Positions 1 to 6,885 of a DNA stretch of 18,992 bases are shown piece after piece. Source of the DNA: an uncultured Clostridia bacterium (GTDB lineage Bacteria; Bacillota; Clostridia; Christensenellales; Aristaeellaceae); NCBI GenBank assembly GCA_934663625.1, contig CAKUKP010000061.1, positions 1 through 18,992 on the forward strand, written 5' to 3'. Under the pieces are notes generated by a model that had not been told where the DNA came from, did not search any database, and was given only the letters and a program-made list of their open reading frames with translations. The translations under genes were made by a program, and so were the position numbers. The stretch's first letter is position 1, and every line of letters starts with the position of its first letter.

Positions 1-327
1 GGATGCATCGTCGCGAGAGCCCAGAAATTCCACATTGTCCGCAATGATTTCGGTAACGTAGCGCTTCGTGCCGTCCTGCGCATCATAGGAACGGGTCTGA
101 ATGCTTCCCTCTACCGCCACCTTGCGGCCCTTGGATAAATACCGCGAGCACAGCTCTGCGGTCTGCCGCCAGCAAACGATCGTCAGAAAATCCGCTTCGC
201 GCACGCCGTTCTGATTGGCAAAGCGGCGCTGCACAGCCAGCCGGAAGGTGCATTGCGCAATGCCGGACTGGGTCGTGCGGGTTTCGGGATCATTTGCGAG
301 GTTTCCGATCAAAATAGCTTTGTTCAT
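1..327 (-). CDS. ssb: Single-stranded DNA-binding protein, 3' end outside the window
   Basis: SSB coats single-stranded DNA during replication, repair and recombination. Translating the minus strand from the ATG at 327 gives MNKAILIGNLANDPETR, then a FRLAVQRRF segment, LTIVCWRQTAEL, and a YVTEIIADNVEFLG strand near residue 100. This is the normal order of an SSB OB-fold. The 109 residues present cover essentially the whole OB-fold; the acidic C-terminal tail that recruits partner proteins lies beyond the window start. An AGGTG Shine-Dalgarno at 333-337 sits 5 bases before the ATG. The gene follows rpsF by 23 bases on the same strand, the usual Firmicutes rpsF-ssb-rpsR order, so rpsR is expected just outside the window. 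Co-transcription from the rpsF promoter is inferred. Identification is firm. Confidence 0.95.
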   Translation of the reverse strand, partial: MNKAILIGNLANDPETRTTQSGIAQCTFRLAVQRRFANQNGVREADFLTIVCWRQTAELCSRYLSKGRKVAVEGSIQTRSYDAQDGTKRYVTEIIADNVEFLGSRDDAS

Positions 328-350
328 GATTGCACCTGCCTATCCGGAGC

Positions 351-788
351 TTATTCAGCGTCCGATACGGGCGTTTCGTCGTCAACCACTTCAACTGCCT
401 CAACTACGGGCGCTTCAGCTTCGACAACGGGAGCTGCTTCCTCGGCGGGAGCTGCTTCGCGGGCAACGTAGGGCTTCAGCGGTTCGCGCTTGGCCGGTAC
501 TTCGCCTTCGTAGCGGATCACGAGAGAGCGGAGAATCTTGTCGCTGATCTGGAAATTACGTTCCAGTTCCTTCGGCAGTTCGGACGGAGCCTTGATGTAC
601 ATCAGTACATAATAACCTTCCGTCTTGTAGTTGATGGCATACGCCAGACGGCGCTTGCCCCACTCGTCTACGCGATCAATTTCGCCGCCATTCTTCTTGA
701 CCAGATCGGAAAAACGATCGATCAGCTCGACGCGCGCGCTGTCTTCCAGTGCCGCATCAATGACGTACATGACTTCGTATTGATTCAT
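351..788 (-). CDS. rpsF: 30S ribosomal protein S6 with an acidic C-terminal extension
   Basis: S6 pairs with S18 on the central domain of 16S rRNA in the 30S subunit. The protein (145 residues) opens with MNQYEVMYVID and contains EWGKRRLAYAINYKTEGYYVLMY in its middle (split motif: EWGKRRLAYAI, then KTEGYYVLMYI) and RSLVIRYEG near residue 90, all S6 hallmarks. S6 is usually about 95-100 residues. Here some 45 extra residues rich in Ala, Glu and Val follow the core and are probably disordered; variable acidic S6 tails are known in other bacteria. The ATG at 788 has a strong Shine-Dalgarno, AAGGAGGT, within 791-803. It is the first gene of the rpsF-ssb operon, with its own promoter and a hairpin leader that may be an S6:S18 binding site. 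Confidence 0.97.
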   Translation of the reverse strand: MNQYEVMYVIDAALEDSARVELIDRFSDLVKKNGGEIDRVDEWGKRRLAYAINYKTEGYYVLMYIKAPSELPKELERNFQISDKILRSLVIRYEGEVPAKREPLKPYVAREAAPAEEAAPVVEAEAPVVEAVEVVDDETPVSDAE

Positions 789-803
789 GTCTTTACCTCC
801 TTA

Positions 804-837
804 TGGACTTTGGCCACGGTCTTGCCGCCGTGGCAAG
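804..837 (-). promoter_or_regulatory. Structured rpsF leader, candidate S6:S18 autoregulatory element
   Basis: Between the rpsF promoter and its ribosome-binding site the transcript can form a 7-bp stem GCCACGG/CCGTGGC (813-819 with 828-834). A competing 6-bp stem CTTGCC/GGCAAG (821-826 with 832-837) uses some of the same bases, so the two are mutually exclusive. The strand leading to the Shine-Dalgarno carries an ACCG element. rpsF leaders in many bacteria bind the S6:S18 complex through a hairpin with a conserved CCG mimicking the 16S site, giving feedback control. The hairpins are seen directly; the assignment is inference from position and the CCG. Confidence 0.45.
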
Positions 838-853
838 GATGCGCGTATTTTCT

Positions 854-881
854 ATTATACCCATTCACGCGCGCTTTGCAA
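854..881 (-). promoter_or_regulatory. Sigma-A type promoter of rpsF-ssb
   Basis: Reading the minus strand, a TTGCAA -35 box (876-881) and a perfect TATAAT -10 box (854-859) are separated by 16 bases. Transcription should begin near 847, giving a leader of about 60 bases before the rpsF ATG at 788. Confidence 0.75.
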
Positions 882-939
882 GGGTACAAGTGGGATTTGG
901 TTGTTAAATTATTGCGGCACACCGAATTCAAAGATTGCT

Positions 940-968
940 TTGCGTATTTCGCCGGAATCTGATATAAT
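940..968 (+). promoter_or_regulatory. Promoter of the pseudouridine synthase operon (extended -10)
   Basis: A perfect TATAAT at 963-968 is preceded by TGA, forming an extended -10 (TGnTATAAT). A weak -35 TTGCGT lies at 940-945 with a 17-base spacer. It is divergent from the rpsF promoter, about 60 bases away. Confidence 0.65.
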
Positions 969-993
969 GATAGAATAGAGCGTATTGTGGATA

Positions 994-1010
994 AGAGGTG
1001 GTTTTCGTTG
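994..1010 (+). promoter_or_regulatory. Ribosome-binding site that sets a TTG start
   Basis: AGAGGTGG (994-1001) stands 6 bases before TTG at 1008. The in-frame GTG at 987 has no comparable Shine-Dalgarno. Starting at 1008 gives MRLDKALS, the usual N-terminus of S4-domain pseudouridine synthases, so TTG is the preferred start. Confidence 0.7.
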
Positions 1011-1721
1011 CGGCTGGATAAGGCGCTTTCGCTGACCGGCGTATCGCGGTCGGAGGCAAAACAGATGATCGCGCGCGGTCGGGTTCGCGTGCGCGGCGAA
1101 ATTGCGCGCGATTCGGGCATGAACGTTGAAATCGCCGATGTCGCGCTGGACGATGCGCCCCTCTGCGCGGATACCGAAATCTACATCATGATCCATAAGC
1201 CCGCGGGCGTGATCACAGCCACGGAGGATCCGCGCCTGCCCACGGTGGTATCGCTGCTGCCGGAAAACCTGCAAAAGCGCAAAATCGGCCCCGTCGGGCG
1301 GCTCGACCGCGATGTAACCGGCCTTGTGATTCTGACCACGGACGGGCAACTGGCGCACCGGCTGATTTCCCCGAAATGGAAGGCGGAAAAGACCTACCGC
1401 GCCGTGTGCGAAGGCAGGTTGACCGATGCGGACGCGCGCGCCTTTGCGGAAGGGATCGCCTTATCCGATTTTACGGCAAAGCCCGCGCAGCTGCAAATTC
1501 TATCCGCAAGCGACGATCAATCCATCGCCGATGTTACCCTCACCGAGGGCAAATTTCATCAGGTGAAGCGCATGTTCATCGCCGTCGGCCATCCGCTGCG
1601 CTCCCTGTCCCGCCTGCGCATCGGCTGCGTCGCGCTGGATCCCGCGCTGGCGGCGGGGCAGTGGCGCAAATTGTCCGAAGCGGAAATCCACGGTCTGAAA
1701 GAAATGTCCGGCTTAATCTAG
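1008..1721 (+). CDS. rsuA: RsuA-family 16S rRNA pseudouridine synthase
   Basis: The protein isomerises a uridine in rRNA to pseudouridine; RsuA acts on 16S U516. From the TTG start it is 237 residues, normal for the family. An S4 RNA-binding domain (about 1-50, RLDKALSLTGVSRSEAK) is followed by IMIHKPAGVIT near 60-70, the catalytic GRLDRDVTGLVILTTDG block with the active-site Asp at about 100, a KTYRAVCEG strand, and EGKFHQVKRM near 185. The last motif is typical of the RsuA/RluB/RluE/RluF group. RsuA is preferred over RluB because it is short and has no C-terminal extension, but the exact rRNA target is inferred. It is the first gene of a plus-strand operon; the next gene begins 9 bases after the stop. 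Confidence 0.9.
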   Translation: MRLDKALSLTGVSRSEAKQMIARGRVRVRGEIARDSGMNVEIADVALDDAPLCADTEIYIMIHKPAGVITATEDPRLPTVVSLLPENLQKRKIGPVGRLDRDVTGLVILTTDGQLAHRLISPKWKAEKTYRAVCEGRLTDADARAFAEGIALSDFTAKPAQLQILSASDDQSIADVTLTEGKFHQVKRMFIAVGHPLRSLSRLRIGCVALDPALAAGQWRKLSEAEIHGLKEMSGLI

Positions 1722-1730
1722 GAGCGTACT

Positions 1731-2330
1731 ATGACAGAACATTATTATACGAATAATCCCGATCTCGCCCACGATGAACATCCGGTTACCTTCATCGCGC
1801 TGGGCAATGAAATTACCTGCACCACCGACGCGGGCGTTTTCAGCCGCGATGGGCTGGATATGGGCACGCGCATCCTGCTGGAAGCGCTGCCCGCGCTGCG
1901 CGGCCGCGTACTGGATCTGGGCTGCGGCTGGGGGCCGGTGGGCGTCGCCGTCGGCAAAAAATACCCCGACACCGAAATCGTGATGAGCGATGTAAACCGG
2001 CGCGCCGTCGATCTCGCGCGGCGCAACCTCGCCGCCAACGGCATAAAAAACGCCGCCGCAGTGTGCGGCGATGGGCTGGAAGCCGTAACGGGCGCATTTG
2101 ACGCAATCCTTCTGAACCCGCCGATCCGCGCGGGCAAGGCTGTTATCTATCGCCTGTTTGCCGATTCTGCAAAGCGGCTTTCCGAAAACGGCGCGCTCTA
2201 CATCGTCATTCGCAAGCAGCAGGGCGCGGAATCCGCCGCGAAATATCTGTCCACGCTGTTTTCCCGCGTGGATCGCATCGCGCGCGACAAGGGCTATTGG
2301 GTGTTCGCCTGCGGCGGGGTGATCGCATGA
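1731..2330 (+). CDS. RsmC/YbxB-like class I SAM-dependent methyltransferase
   Basis: A 199-residue Rossmann-fold methyltransferase of the small MTS-domain group that includes Bacillus YbxB and the catalytic half of RsmC, which methylates a guanine N2 in 16S rRNA. It opens with HYYTNNPDLAHDE, characteristic of YbxB-type proteins. The SAM-binding motif DLGCGWGPVG is at about 62-71, an acidic strand end follows at SDVNRRAVDLA (86-96), and the catalytic NPPIRAGK block is at 129-136; NPP is the N-type amino-methyltransferase signature. It lacks the N-terminal pseudo-domain of full-length RsmC. The ATG at 1731 has an AGGAG Shine-Dalgarno that overlaps the preceding stop codon. Coupling with a pseudouridine synthase fits an rRNA-modification role, but the substrate is not proven by sequence. 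Confidence 0.88.
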   Translation: MTEHYYTNNPDLAHDEHPVTFIALGNEITCTTDAGVFSRDGLDMGTRILLEALPALRGRVLDLGCGWGPVGVAVGKKYPDTEIVMSDVNRRAVDLARRNLAANGIKNAAAVCGDGLEAVTGAFDAILLNPPIRAGKAVIYRLFADSAKRLSENGALYIVIRKQQGAESAAKYLSTLFSRVDRIARDKGYWVFACGGVIA

Positions 2331-2854
2331 ACAACGCCAAAAAAATCGCGCTGTCCGGCGTGCTGTGCGCGCTGGCGATCGCCGTAATGATGCTGGGCGG
2401 GATGATTCCCTTCGCCACGTTCTGCTGTCCCGCCATCGCGGGGCTGTGCCTGATCCCCATCTTCGTGGAATGCGGCGAACGCACGGCATATGCCGCCTAT
2501 GCCGCCATCGCGCTGCTGGCGGGCTTTTTATCCCCCGATAAGGAAAGCGCGCTGCTCTTTGCGTTTCTGGGCTATTACCCCGTACTGAAATGGCGGCTGG
2601 ACATGATCCGAATCGCGCCCGCGCGCATCGCCGCAAAGCTTGCGCTGTTCAACGCCGCCGTGCTGGCGGTCTACGCGCTGTGCCTGTTCGTATTCAAGCT
2701 GGATCAGGTGATGCGCGATTATCAGGAACTTTCCACCGTCATGCTCATCGTCTGTCTGGCGCTCGGCAACCTGTGCCTGATCCTGTACGATCGCCTGATC
2801 CGCATATCCGCAAACCTGTACGTTTCCCGCATCCGCGGCAAGTTTTTCAAATAG
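2327..2854 (+). CDS. Small multi-pass membrane protein, possibly ECF S-component-like
   Basis: This is a 175-residue hydrophobic protein with about five predicted membrane segments (roughly 8-28, 33-48, 54-70, 104-124, 137-154) and a basic C-terminus ending RIRGKFFK. The start is the ATG at 2327, which overlaps the upstream stop as ATGA, so it is translationally coupled to the methyltransferase; an earlier in-frame GTG at 2297 is inside that gene and is not used here. The N-terminal KKIALSGVLCALAIAV, a Lys-rich cap then a small-residue helix, resembles substrate-binding S components of energy-coupling factor transporters. I see no family-defining motif, so this is only a suggestion. Its stop lies inside the convergent sensor kinase gene, an 8-base overlap. 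Confidence 0.8.
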   Translation: MNNAKKIALSGVLCALAIAVMMLGGMIPFATFCCPAIAGLCLIPIFVECGERTAYAAYAAIALLAGFLSPDKESALLFAFLGYYPVLKWRLDMIRIAPARIAAKLALFNAAVLAVYALCLFVFKLDQVMRDYQELSTVMLIVCLALGNLCLILYDRLIRISANLYVSRIRGKFFK

Positions 2855-4109
2855 AAGCTCGTTCCATCGTCACGGTAAATATCGTTCCAACATCGCTCGC
2901 GCTGGCCGCTTCAATCCTTCCATCCATCAATTCCACGGTGCGGCGGATGATGGCAAGCCCCAGTCCGTGCCCCTGCTGCGCGGTGCGCGCCTTATCGCCG
3001 CGGTAAAACCGTTCAAAGATGTGCGGCAGATCCTCCGGAGCCACGCACGCGCCGAAGTTCTGCACGGTCAGCGCGGCGCGCTTGCCCCGCGCGGCGAGGG
3101 CAACCCGAATGCGCCCGTTTTCCGGTTCATATTTAAATGCGTTTTCAATCAATCCGGATACCACGCGCAGCAGCGCATCCGCATCGCCCATCACGCAGAT
3201 ATCCGCCTGCACATCGGTTTCCAATTGAATCCCGCGATCATACGCCATCGCTTCCATTTGCAGTGCCGCCTTGGTCACCACGCCGGATAGCTTTACCACC
3301 TCTCGGCAGGGCAGGCGCTGCGCCGCGTCCATCGCGCTCAGCGTGAGCATATCGTCGATCAGCGATTGCATGTTCTGTGCAGCAGCGGCGCTCCGCTCCA
3401 GCCACGGCGCGGCGTCCTCGCCATCCGGATTTTCCATCAGAATATGATTGCACGCCCGCATCACGGCGAGCGGCGTTTTCAAATCGTGCGATACGTCCGC
3501 CACGAACTGCTTTTCGCGCGCCATCGCCTGTTCCACCGGCCGCACCGCGATCTTCGAAATGTATCGGCTGATGAAATAGCACGCCAGCATCGTCAGCGCG
3601 AACGCCGCCAGCAGATACGCCGCCGTTTTCAGCACGGACGCGCGCAGATACCGCGCAGGATACAGCGAAACCTTCGCGGAATCATCCCGCCCCGAATTCA
3701 GATAAAACAGATCGAATTTCCGCAGATAGCCGAAATCATCCTCTTCGCCCAACGCCGCATCCACAGCGTCGAAAATATCCGAATCGTTCTGTTCGCCGCG
3801 TCCGGAAATGATGTTCTTTTCGCCGTTTTCGATAAATACGGTAATGCATCGCCCGAACGCGGAAGCATCGTCCGGTACATCCGGCGGCGCGTCCTCCGGA
3901 CGGCGCTGCGCATCGGGCTGAACGGTCTGCGTATAGGAAAACGATCCGTTTTCTCCGCGGAACGGCTCCAGCGTTTCCAGCAGGGTCTGCCGGATATTGG
4001 CATATTCACTGCGCAGCATATACGCGCCCACCAGCGTAAGCGTGATCAGCAGCACCGCGCCCACCAGCAGCATATTCAGCCGGATAAAATGTCTGCGATA
4101 CGCCGTCAT
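2847..4109 (-). CDS. Membrane-bound sensor histidine kinase
   Basis: The 420-residue protein has membrane helices at about 11-32 and 160-182. Between them is an extracytoplasmic domain of about 125 residues, rich in Asp, Glu and Pro in part, with no recognisable sensor family. The cytoplasmic part has a HisKA helix with the phospho-accepting His at 208 (SHDLKTP), an N-box LIENAFKYEP near 320, a G1-type NFG at 351-353, an F-box FERFYRG near 365, and GHGLGLAIIRR at 380-390. No clear HAMP linker is seen. The start at 4109 overlaps the regulator's stop as ATGA and is preceded by GGAGGG; the frame extends to 4250 but that extension lies inside the regulator gene. The general type is like VanS/PhoR kinases. 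The signal sensed is unknown. Confidence 0.93.
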   Translation of the reverse strand: MTAYRRHFIRLNMLLVGAVLLITLTLVGAYMLRSEYANIRQTLLETLEPFRGENGSFSYTQTVQPDAQRRPEDAPPDVPDDASAFGRCITVFIENGEKNIISGRGEQNDSDIFDAVDAALGEEDDFGYLRKFDLFYLNSGRDDSAKVSLYPARYLRASVLKTAAYLLAAFALTMLACYFISRYISKIAVRPVEQAMAREKQFVADVSHDLKTPLAVMRACNHILMENPDGEDAAPWLERSAAAAQNMQSLIDDMLTLSAMDAAQRLPCREVVKLSGVVTKAALQMEAMAYDRGIQLETDVQADICVMGDADALLRVVSGLIENAFKYEPENGRIRVALAARGKRAALTVQNFGACVAPEDLPHIFERFYRGDKARTAQQGHGLGLAIIRRTVELMDGRIEAASASDVGTIFTVTMERASI

Positions 4110-4783
4110 CCCTCCGTCGCCTCCAAACGATAGCCGATCTGCGGAACGTTCCGGATGGTCAGATGCGAATTCAGGTATTTCATCTTTTTCCGCAGGAAGG
4201 AAACATACGCCATCACGTTGTTGTCCGTCACTTCGGAATCCATTCCCCATACCGAGGACAGGATCATATCCACCGAAAGCGTCTGCTGTGGATGGCTCAA
4301 AAACAGGCGCGCCAGTTCAAATTCCTTTTTGCTCAGCTGCACCGAATCGCTCTGCGTGTACAGCCTTGCGGAATTCAAATCCAACGTCAGATCATCGCGG
4401 CGCAATTCGTGCAGCACCACCTCGCCCGTGCGGCGGGTCAGCGCATTCAGCCGCGCCAGCAGCTCCGCGTTGTCAAACGGCTTGGTCATATAATCATCCG
4501 CGCCCGCGTTCAATCCGGCAACCTTGTCCGCGATCGCGCCGCGCGCCGTCAGCATCAGCACCGGCGTATGGTTGCCCCGCGCGCGCAGCGTGCTCACAAT
4601 CTGAAATCCGTCCATGTCCGGCAGCATCACATCCAGCACGATCACATCATACGCCGCGCCCAGCGCGTAAGCCAGCGCATCGTTTCCATTATATACCGCG
4701 TCCGCGGAATACCCCGCATGGCGCACGATATGCTCCAGTGCGTCCGCCAGCGCGCGCTCGTCCTCCACGATCAATACGTTCAT
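4106..4783 (-). CDS. OmpR/PhoB-family response regulator
   Basis: This is a 225-residue transcription factor. The receiver domain starts MNVLIVEDER, with the acidic pair at 8-9, phospho-acceptor Asp 51 in VLDVMLPDMDG, Thr 79 in LTA, and Lys 101 in TKPF. A winged-helix DNA-binding domain follows (about 128-225): LSKKEFELARLFLSHP, a recognition region with VTDNNVMAYVSFLRKK, and a closing IGYRLEA wing. The ATG at 4783 is chosen because GGAGGC at 4791-4796 is correctly spaced; the in-frame ATG at 4798 lies against that Shine-Dalgarno. It is co-transcribed with the kinase through a 4-base overlap. The adjacent divergent promoter region holds 11-base-phased TTCA repeats of the kind this family binds, so it probably controls the beta-helix gene and perhaps itself. 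Confidence 0.95.
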   Translation of the reverse strand: MNVLIVEDERALADALEHIVRHAGYSADAVYNGNDALAYALGAAYDVIVLDVMLPDMDGFQIVSTLRARGNHTPVLMLTARGAIADKVAGLNAGADDYMTKPFDNAELLARLNALTRRTGEVVLHELRRDDLTLDLNSARLYTQSDSVQLSKKEFELARLFLSHPQQTLSVDMILSSVWGMDSEVTDNNVMAYVSFLRKKMKYLNSHLTIRNVPQIGYRLEATEG

Positions 4784-4817
4784 CGTATCCGCCTCCATTT
4801 ATTCATCAGCCATTTCC

Positions 4818-4845
4818 ATTATAGCATAATCCCCGTATCTGAAAA
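4818..4845 (-). promoter_or_regulatory. Promoter of the two-component operon
   Basis: On the minus strand a perfect TATAAT (4818-4823) preceded by TGC forms an extended -10. A TTTTCA at 4840-4845 serves as a weak -35 with a 16-base spacer. The -35 overlaps an inverted copy (4839-4845) of the TTTTCAG element repeated upstream, which suggests autoregulation. Confidence 0.65.
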
Positions 4846-4854
4846 AGTCCTGAA

Positions 4855-4898
4855 TTTTCAGATCATTTTCAGCGCGCCTTCATTTGTTTTTCAGCGCC
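4855..4898 (+). promoter_or_regulatory. Four 11-base-phased TTTTCAG direct repeats, candidate response-regulator operator
   Basis: TTTTCAG occurs at 4855-4861, 4866-4872 and 4888-4894, and a degenerate copy CCTTCAT lies exactly in phase at 4877-4883. All four keep the TTCA core on an 11-base period, each a 7-base unit plus 4-base spacer. This is the geometry of Pho boxes bound by tandem PhoB/OmpR-family dimers. The last repeat ends 9 bases before the -10 of the beta-helix gene, where an activator replaces a missing -35. Binding by the adjacent regulator is inferred. Confidence 0.65.
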
Positions 4899-4903
4899 GC
4901 ACG

Positions 4904-4909
4904 TATAAT
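4904..4909 (+). promoter_or_regulatory. -10 box of the beta-helix gene, no good -35
   Basis: A perfect TATAAT lies at 4904-4909. The -35 window (4881-4886) reads CATTTG, a poor match, and is covered by the TTTTCAG repeat array. This architecture is typical of an activator-dependent promoter. Transcription would start near 4916, leaving a leader of about 50 bases. Confidence 0.6.
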
Positions 4910-4966
4910 AATAAGCGTAGAGAAAATCTACAGCAATCAAAAATCACATTCAGGAGGTAAATCAAA

Positions 4967-6760
4967 ATGAAACGCAAATTGGCGATGTTTATGGCAATAA
5001 TCCTGATGATCGGATGCTTTACCGGCGCCGTGGCGGAAAACGCCGCGCCCGATATGCCCGCCTTCGATGCGCAGCCGGATTCCATCTGGCAGAAGCTGGC
5101 GGATGAAGGCGTCATCAGCGAAGAAACGCTTTCCGCCATCCAGCAATACCTGCAGGAAAACCGCCCCGATATGCCGGAAGGCAATGGGCAGTCCGGCAGC
5201 GGCGCACCTGAAATGCCCGACGGCGATGGTCAGCCCGGCGGCGCGCCCGAAAAACCCGATGGCAGCCAGCCCGACGGCGAACGTCCCAACGATGCGCCCG
5301 AAATGCCCGGCGGCAATCAGCTCGGTGGCAGCGGCGCACCCGAAATGCCCAACGGCAATGGTCAGCCCAATGGCAATCAGCCCGGCGGCGCAATGATTTC
5401 CGAATCGCTGCTGAATGATCTGCTGAACGCTGGCGTCATCACGCAGGCGGAATACGATGCCATCCTCGCATCCGATCTGGTAACCGATTCGATGATGAAC
5501 CCCGAAGGCGCGGGCGGAAACCCGCCCTTCGGCGGCGCGTCCCAGAATGTTACCTATTCCGCCGGCACGCAGCTTTCCTCCGATACGAATCAGACCGGCG
5601 GCGAATATACCTCTTCCGCCTCCGATGAAAACGCAATCCTGATCGATTCCAGCGCAGCCGTCGCGCTCACCGATCCGACCGTAACCAAAACCGGCGATTC
5701 CGACGGCGGCGACAGATGCAGCTTTTACGGCGTAAACGCGGCGGTGCTGGCAAAGGACGGCGCAAACGTTACCATTACCGGCGGCACGATCACCACCTCC
5801 GCCAACGGCGCAAACGGCGTATTCTCCTACGGCGGCAACGGCGCGCAGAACGGCGCGACGGGCGATGGCACCACGGTTACGATCTCCGATACCACGATCA
5901 CCACCACCGGCGATAACGCGGGCGGCATCATGACCACCGGCGGCGGAATCACCAACGCCAGCAATCTGACCATTGAAACCTCCGGCCGTTCGTCCGCCGC
6001 CATCCGCACCGATCGCGGCGGCGGAACGGTTACGGTAAACGGCGGCAGCTACACCACCAACGGCCTCGGCTCGCCCGCCATCTATTCCACCGCGGATATC
6101 ACCGTATCCGGCGCGGCGCTCACCTCCAATCTGTCCGAGGGCGTATGCATCGAGGGCAAAAACAGCATCACCCTGAACGATTGCGATCTGACCGCGAACA
6201 ATACGCAGTGCAACGGCAACGCCACATTCCTGGATTCGATCATGATCTATCAATCCATGTCCGGCGACGCGGACAGCGGCACATCCGCCTTCACGATGAA
6301 CGGCGGCAGCCTGACCAGCAAAAGCGGTCATGTGTTCCACGTCACCAACACCCAGGCCGTCATCACCTTAAGCGGCGTGGAAATCGTAAACGAGGACGCG
6401 GACGATGTTCTGCTCTCCGTCTGCGATGATGGCTGGAACGGCGGCAACAATCATGCCGAGCTGATCGCCGATCAGCAAACCCTCTCCGGCAGCGTTCTCG
6501 TAGGCGATAATTCGCAGCTCACGCTCACCCTGTCGAACGGATCCTCCTTCACCGGCAGCATCTCCGGCGAAATCACCAACAGCCGCGGCGATGTGATCTC
6601 CACGGAAACCGGCGATGTATCGGTAACGATCGATGATACCAGCACCTGGACGCTGACCGCCGACAGCTATGTAACCAGCTTCACCGGCAGCGCCGATCAG
6701 ATCATCTCGAACGGCTATACCCTCTACGTCAACGGCGCCGCGCTGGAAGGCACCCGCTAA
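4967..6760 (+). CDS. Secreted right-handed beta-helix surface protein
   Basis: The 597-residue protein has a signal peptide (1-23, cleavage likely after AVA). A predicted helical hairpin at 40-65 (WQKLADEGVISEETLSAIQQ) is followed by a Pro/Gly/Asn/Asp-rich linker at 66-141 with repeated APEMP and NGNGQP units. A second helical motif sits at 146-172 (LLNDLLNAGVITQAEYDAIL). From about 195 to 560 there are short Thr/Ser/Asn/Gly beta-rungs such as VTITGGTITT, VTISDTTITT and VTVNGGSYTT, the pattern of a pectate-lyase-like parallel beta-helix. It resembles carbohydrate-binding beta-helix proteins of clostridia (for example the Cthe_2159 group), but family membership is not certain and no catalytic residues are evident. 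No LPXTG or C-terminal anchor is seen. AGGAGGT at 4952-4958 fixes the start. It is probably controlled by the divergent two-component system. Confidence 0.88.
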   Translation: MKRKLAMFMAIILMIGCFTGAVAENAAPDMPAFDAQPDSIWQKLADEGVISEETLSAIQQYLQENRPDMPEGNGQSGSGAPEMPDGDGQPGGAPEKPDGSQPDGERPNDAPEMPGGNQLGGSGAPEMPNGNGQPNGNQPGGAMISESLLNDLLNAGVITQAEYDAILASDLVTDSMMNPEGAGGNPPFGGASQNVTYSAGTQLSSDTNQTGGEYTSSASDENAILIDSSAAVALTDPTVTKTGDSDGGDRCSFYGVNAAVLAKDGANVTITGGTITTSANGANGVFSYGGNGAQNGATGDGTTVTISDTTITTTGDNAGGIMTTGGGITNASNLTIETSGRSSAAIRTDRGGGTVTVNGGSYTTNGLGSPAIYSTADITVSGAALTSNLSEGVCIEGKNSITLNDCDLTANNTQCNGNATFLDSIMIYQSMSGDADSGTSAFTMNGGSLTSKSGHVFHVTNTQAVITLSGVEIVNEDADDVLLSVCDDGWNGGNNHAELIADQQTLSGSVLVGDNSQLTLTLSNGSSFTGSISGEITNSRGDVISTETGDVSVTIDDTSTWTLTADSYVTSFTGSADQIISNGYTLYVNGAALEGTR

Positions 6761-6772
6761 AACTTACCGTAT

Positions 6773-6820
6773 TGGCTCCCTCTGCGAGGGAGCTGTCACC
6801 GTCAGGTGACTGAGGGAGAG
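6773..6820 (+). repeat. Interspersed double-hairpin repeat, copy 1
   Basis: The first hairpin is GGCTCCCTC-TGC-GAGGGAGC, the second GTCACC-GTCA-GGTGAC, and the element ends in TGAGGGAGAG. The terminal GAGGGAG can also pair with the first CTCCCTC, enclosing the middle hairpin. It lies 12 bases after the beta-helix stop codon and just before a terminator. Confidence 0.85.
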
Positions 6821-6841
6821 AATAAACAAAATAAACAGAAC

Positions 6842-6871
6842 AGCCCAGCCTTTTCAAAAAGAGGCTGGGCT
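6842..6871. terminator. Hairpin terminator between convergent genes
   Basis: A 9-bp stem AGCCCAGCC/GGCTGGGCT (6842-6850 with 6863-6871) has a TTTT/AAAA-rich loop. It lies between the convergent beta-helix and WG-repeat genes and could serve both. The trailing T-tract is weak on both strands. Confidence 0.65.
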
Positions 6872-6885
6872 TATATTATGGGTTG

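Noticed and set aside
4110..4250. Upstream extension of the histidine kinase frame
   Set aside because: It lies inside the response regulator gene in another frame; ATG 4109 has a Shine-Dalgarno, an ATGA overlap and precedes the first membrane helix.
4937..6340. Minus-strand frame of about 467 codons opposite the beta-helix gene
   Set aside because: It is a Gly/Ala-rich shadow of the repetitive sense codons with no ribosome-binding site or domain.
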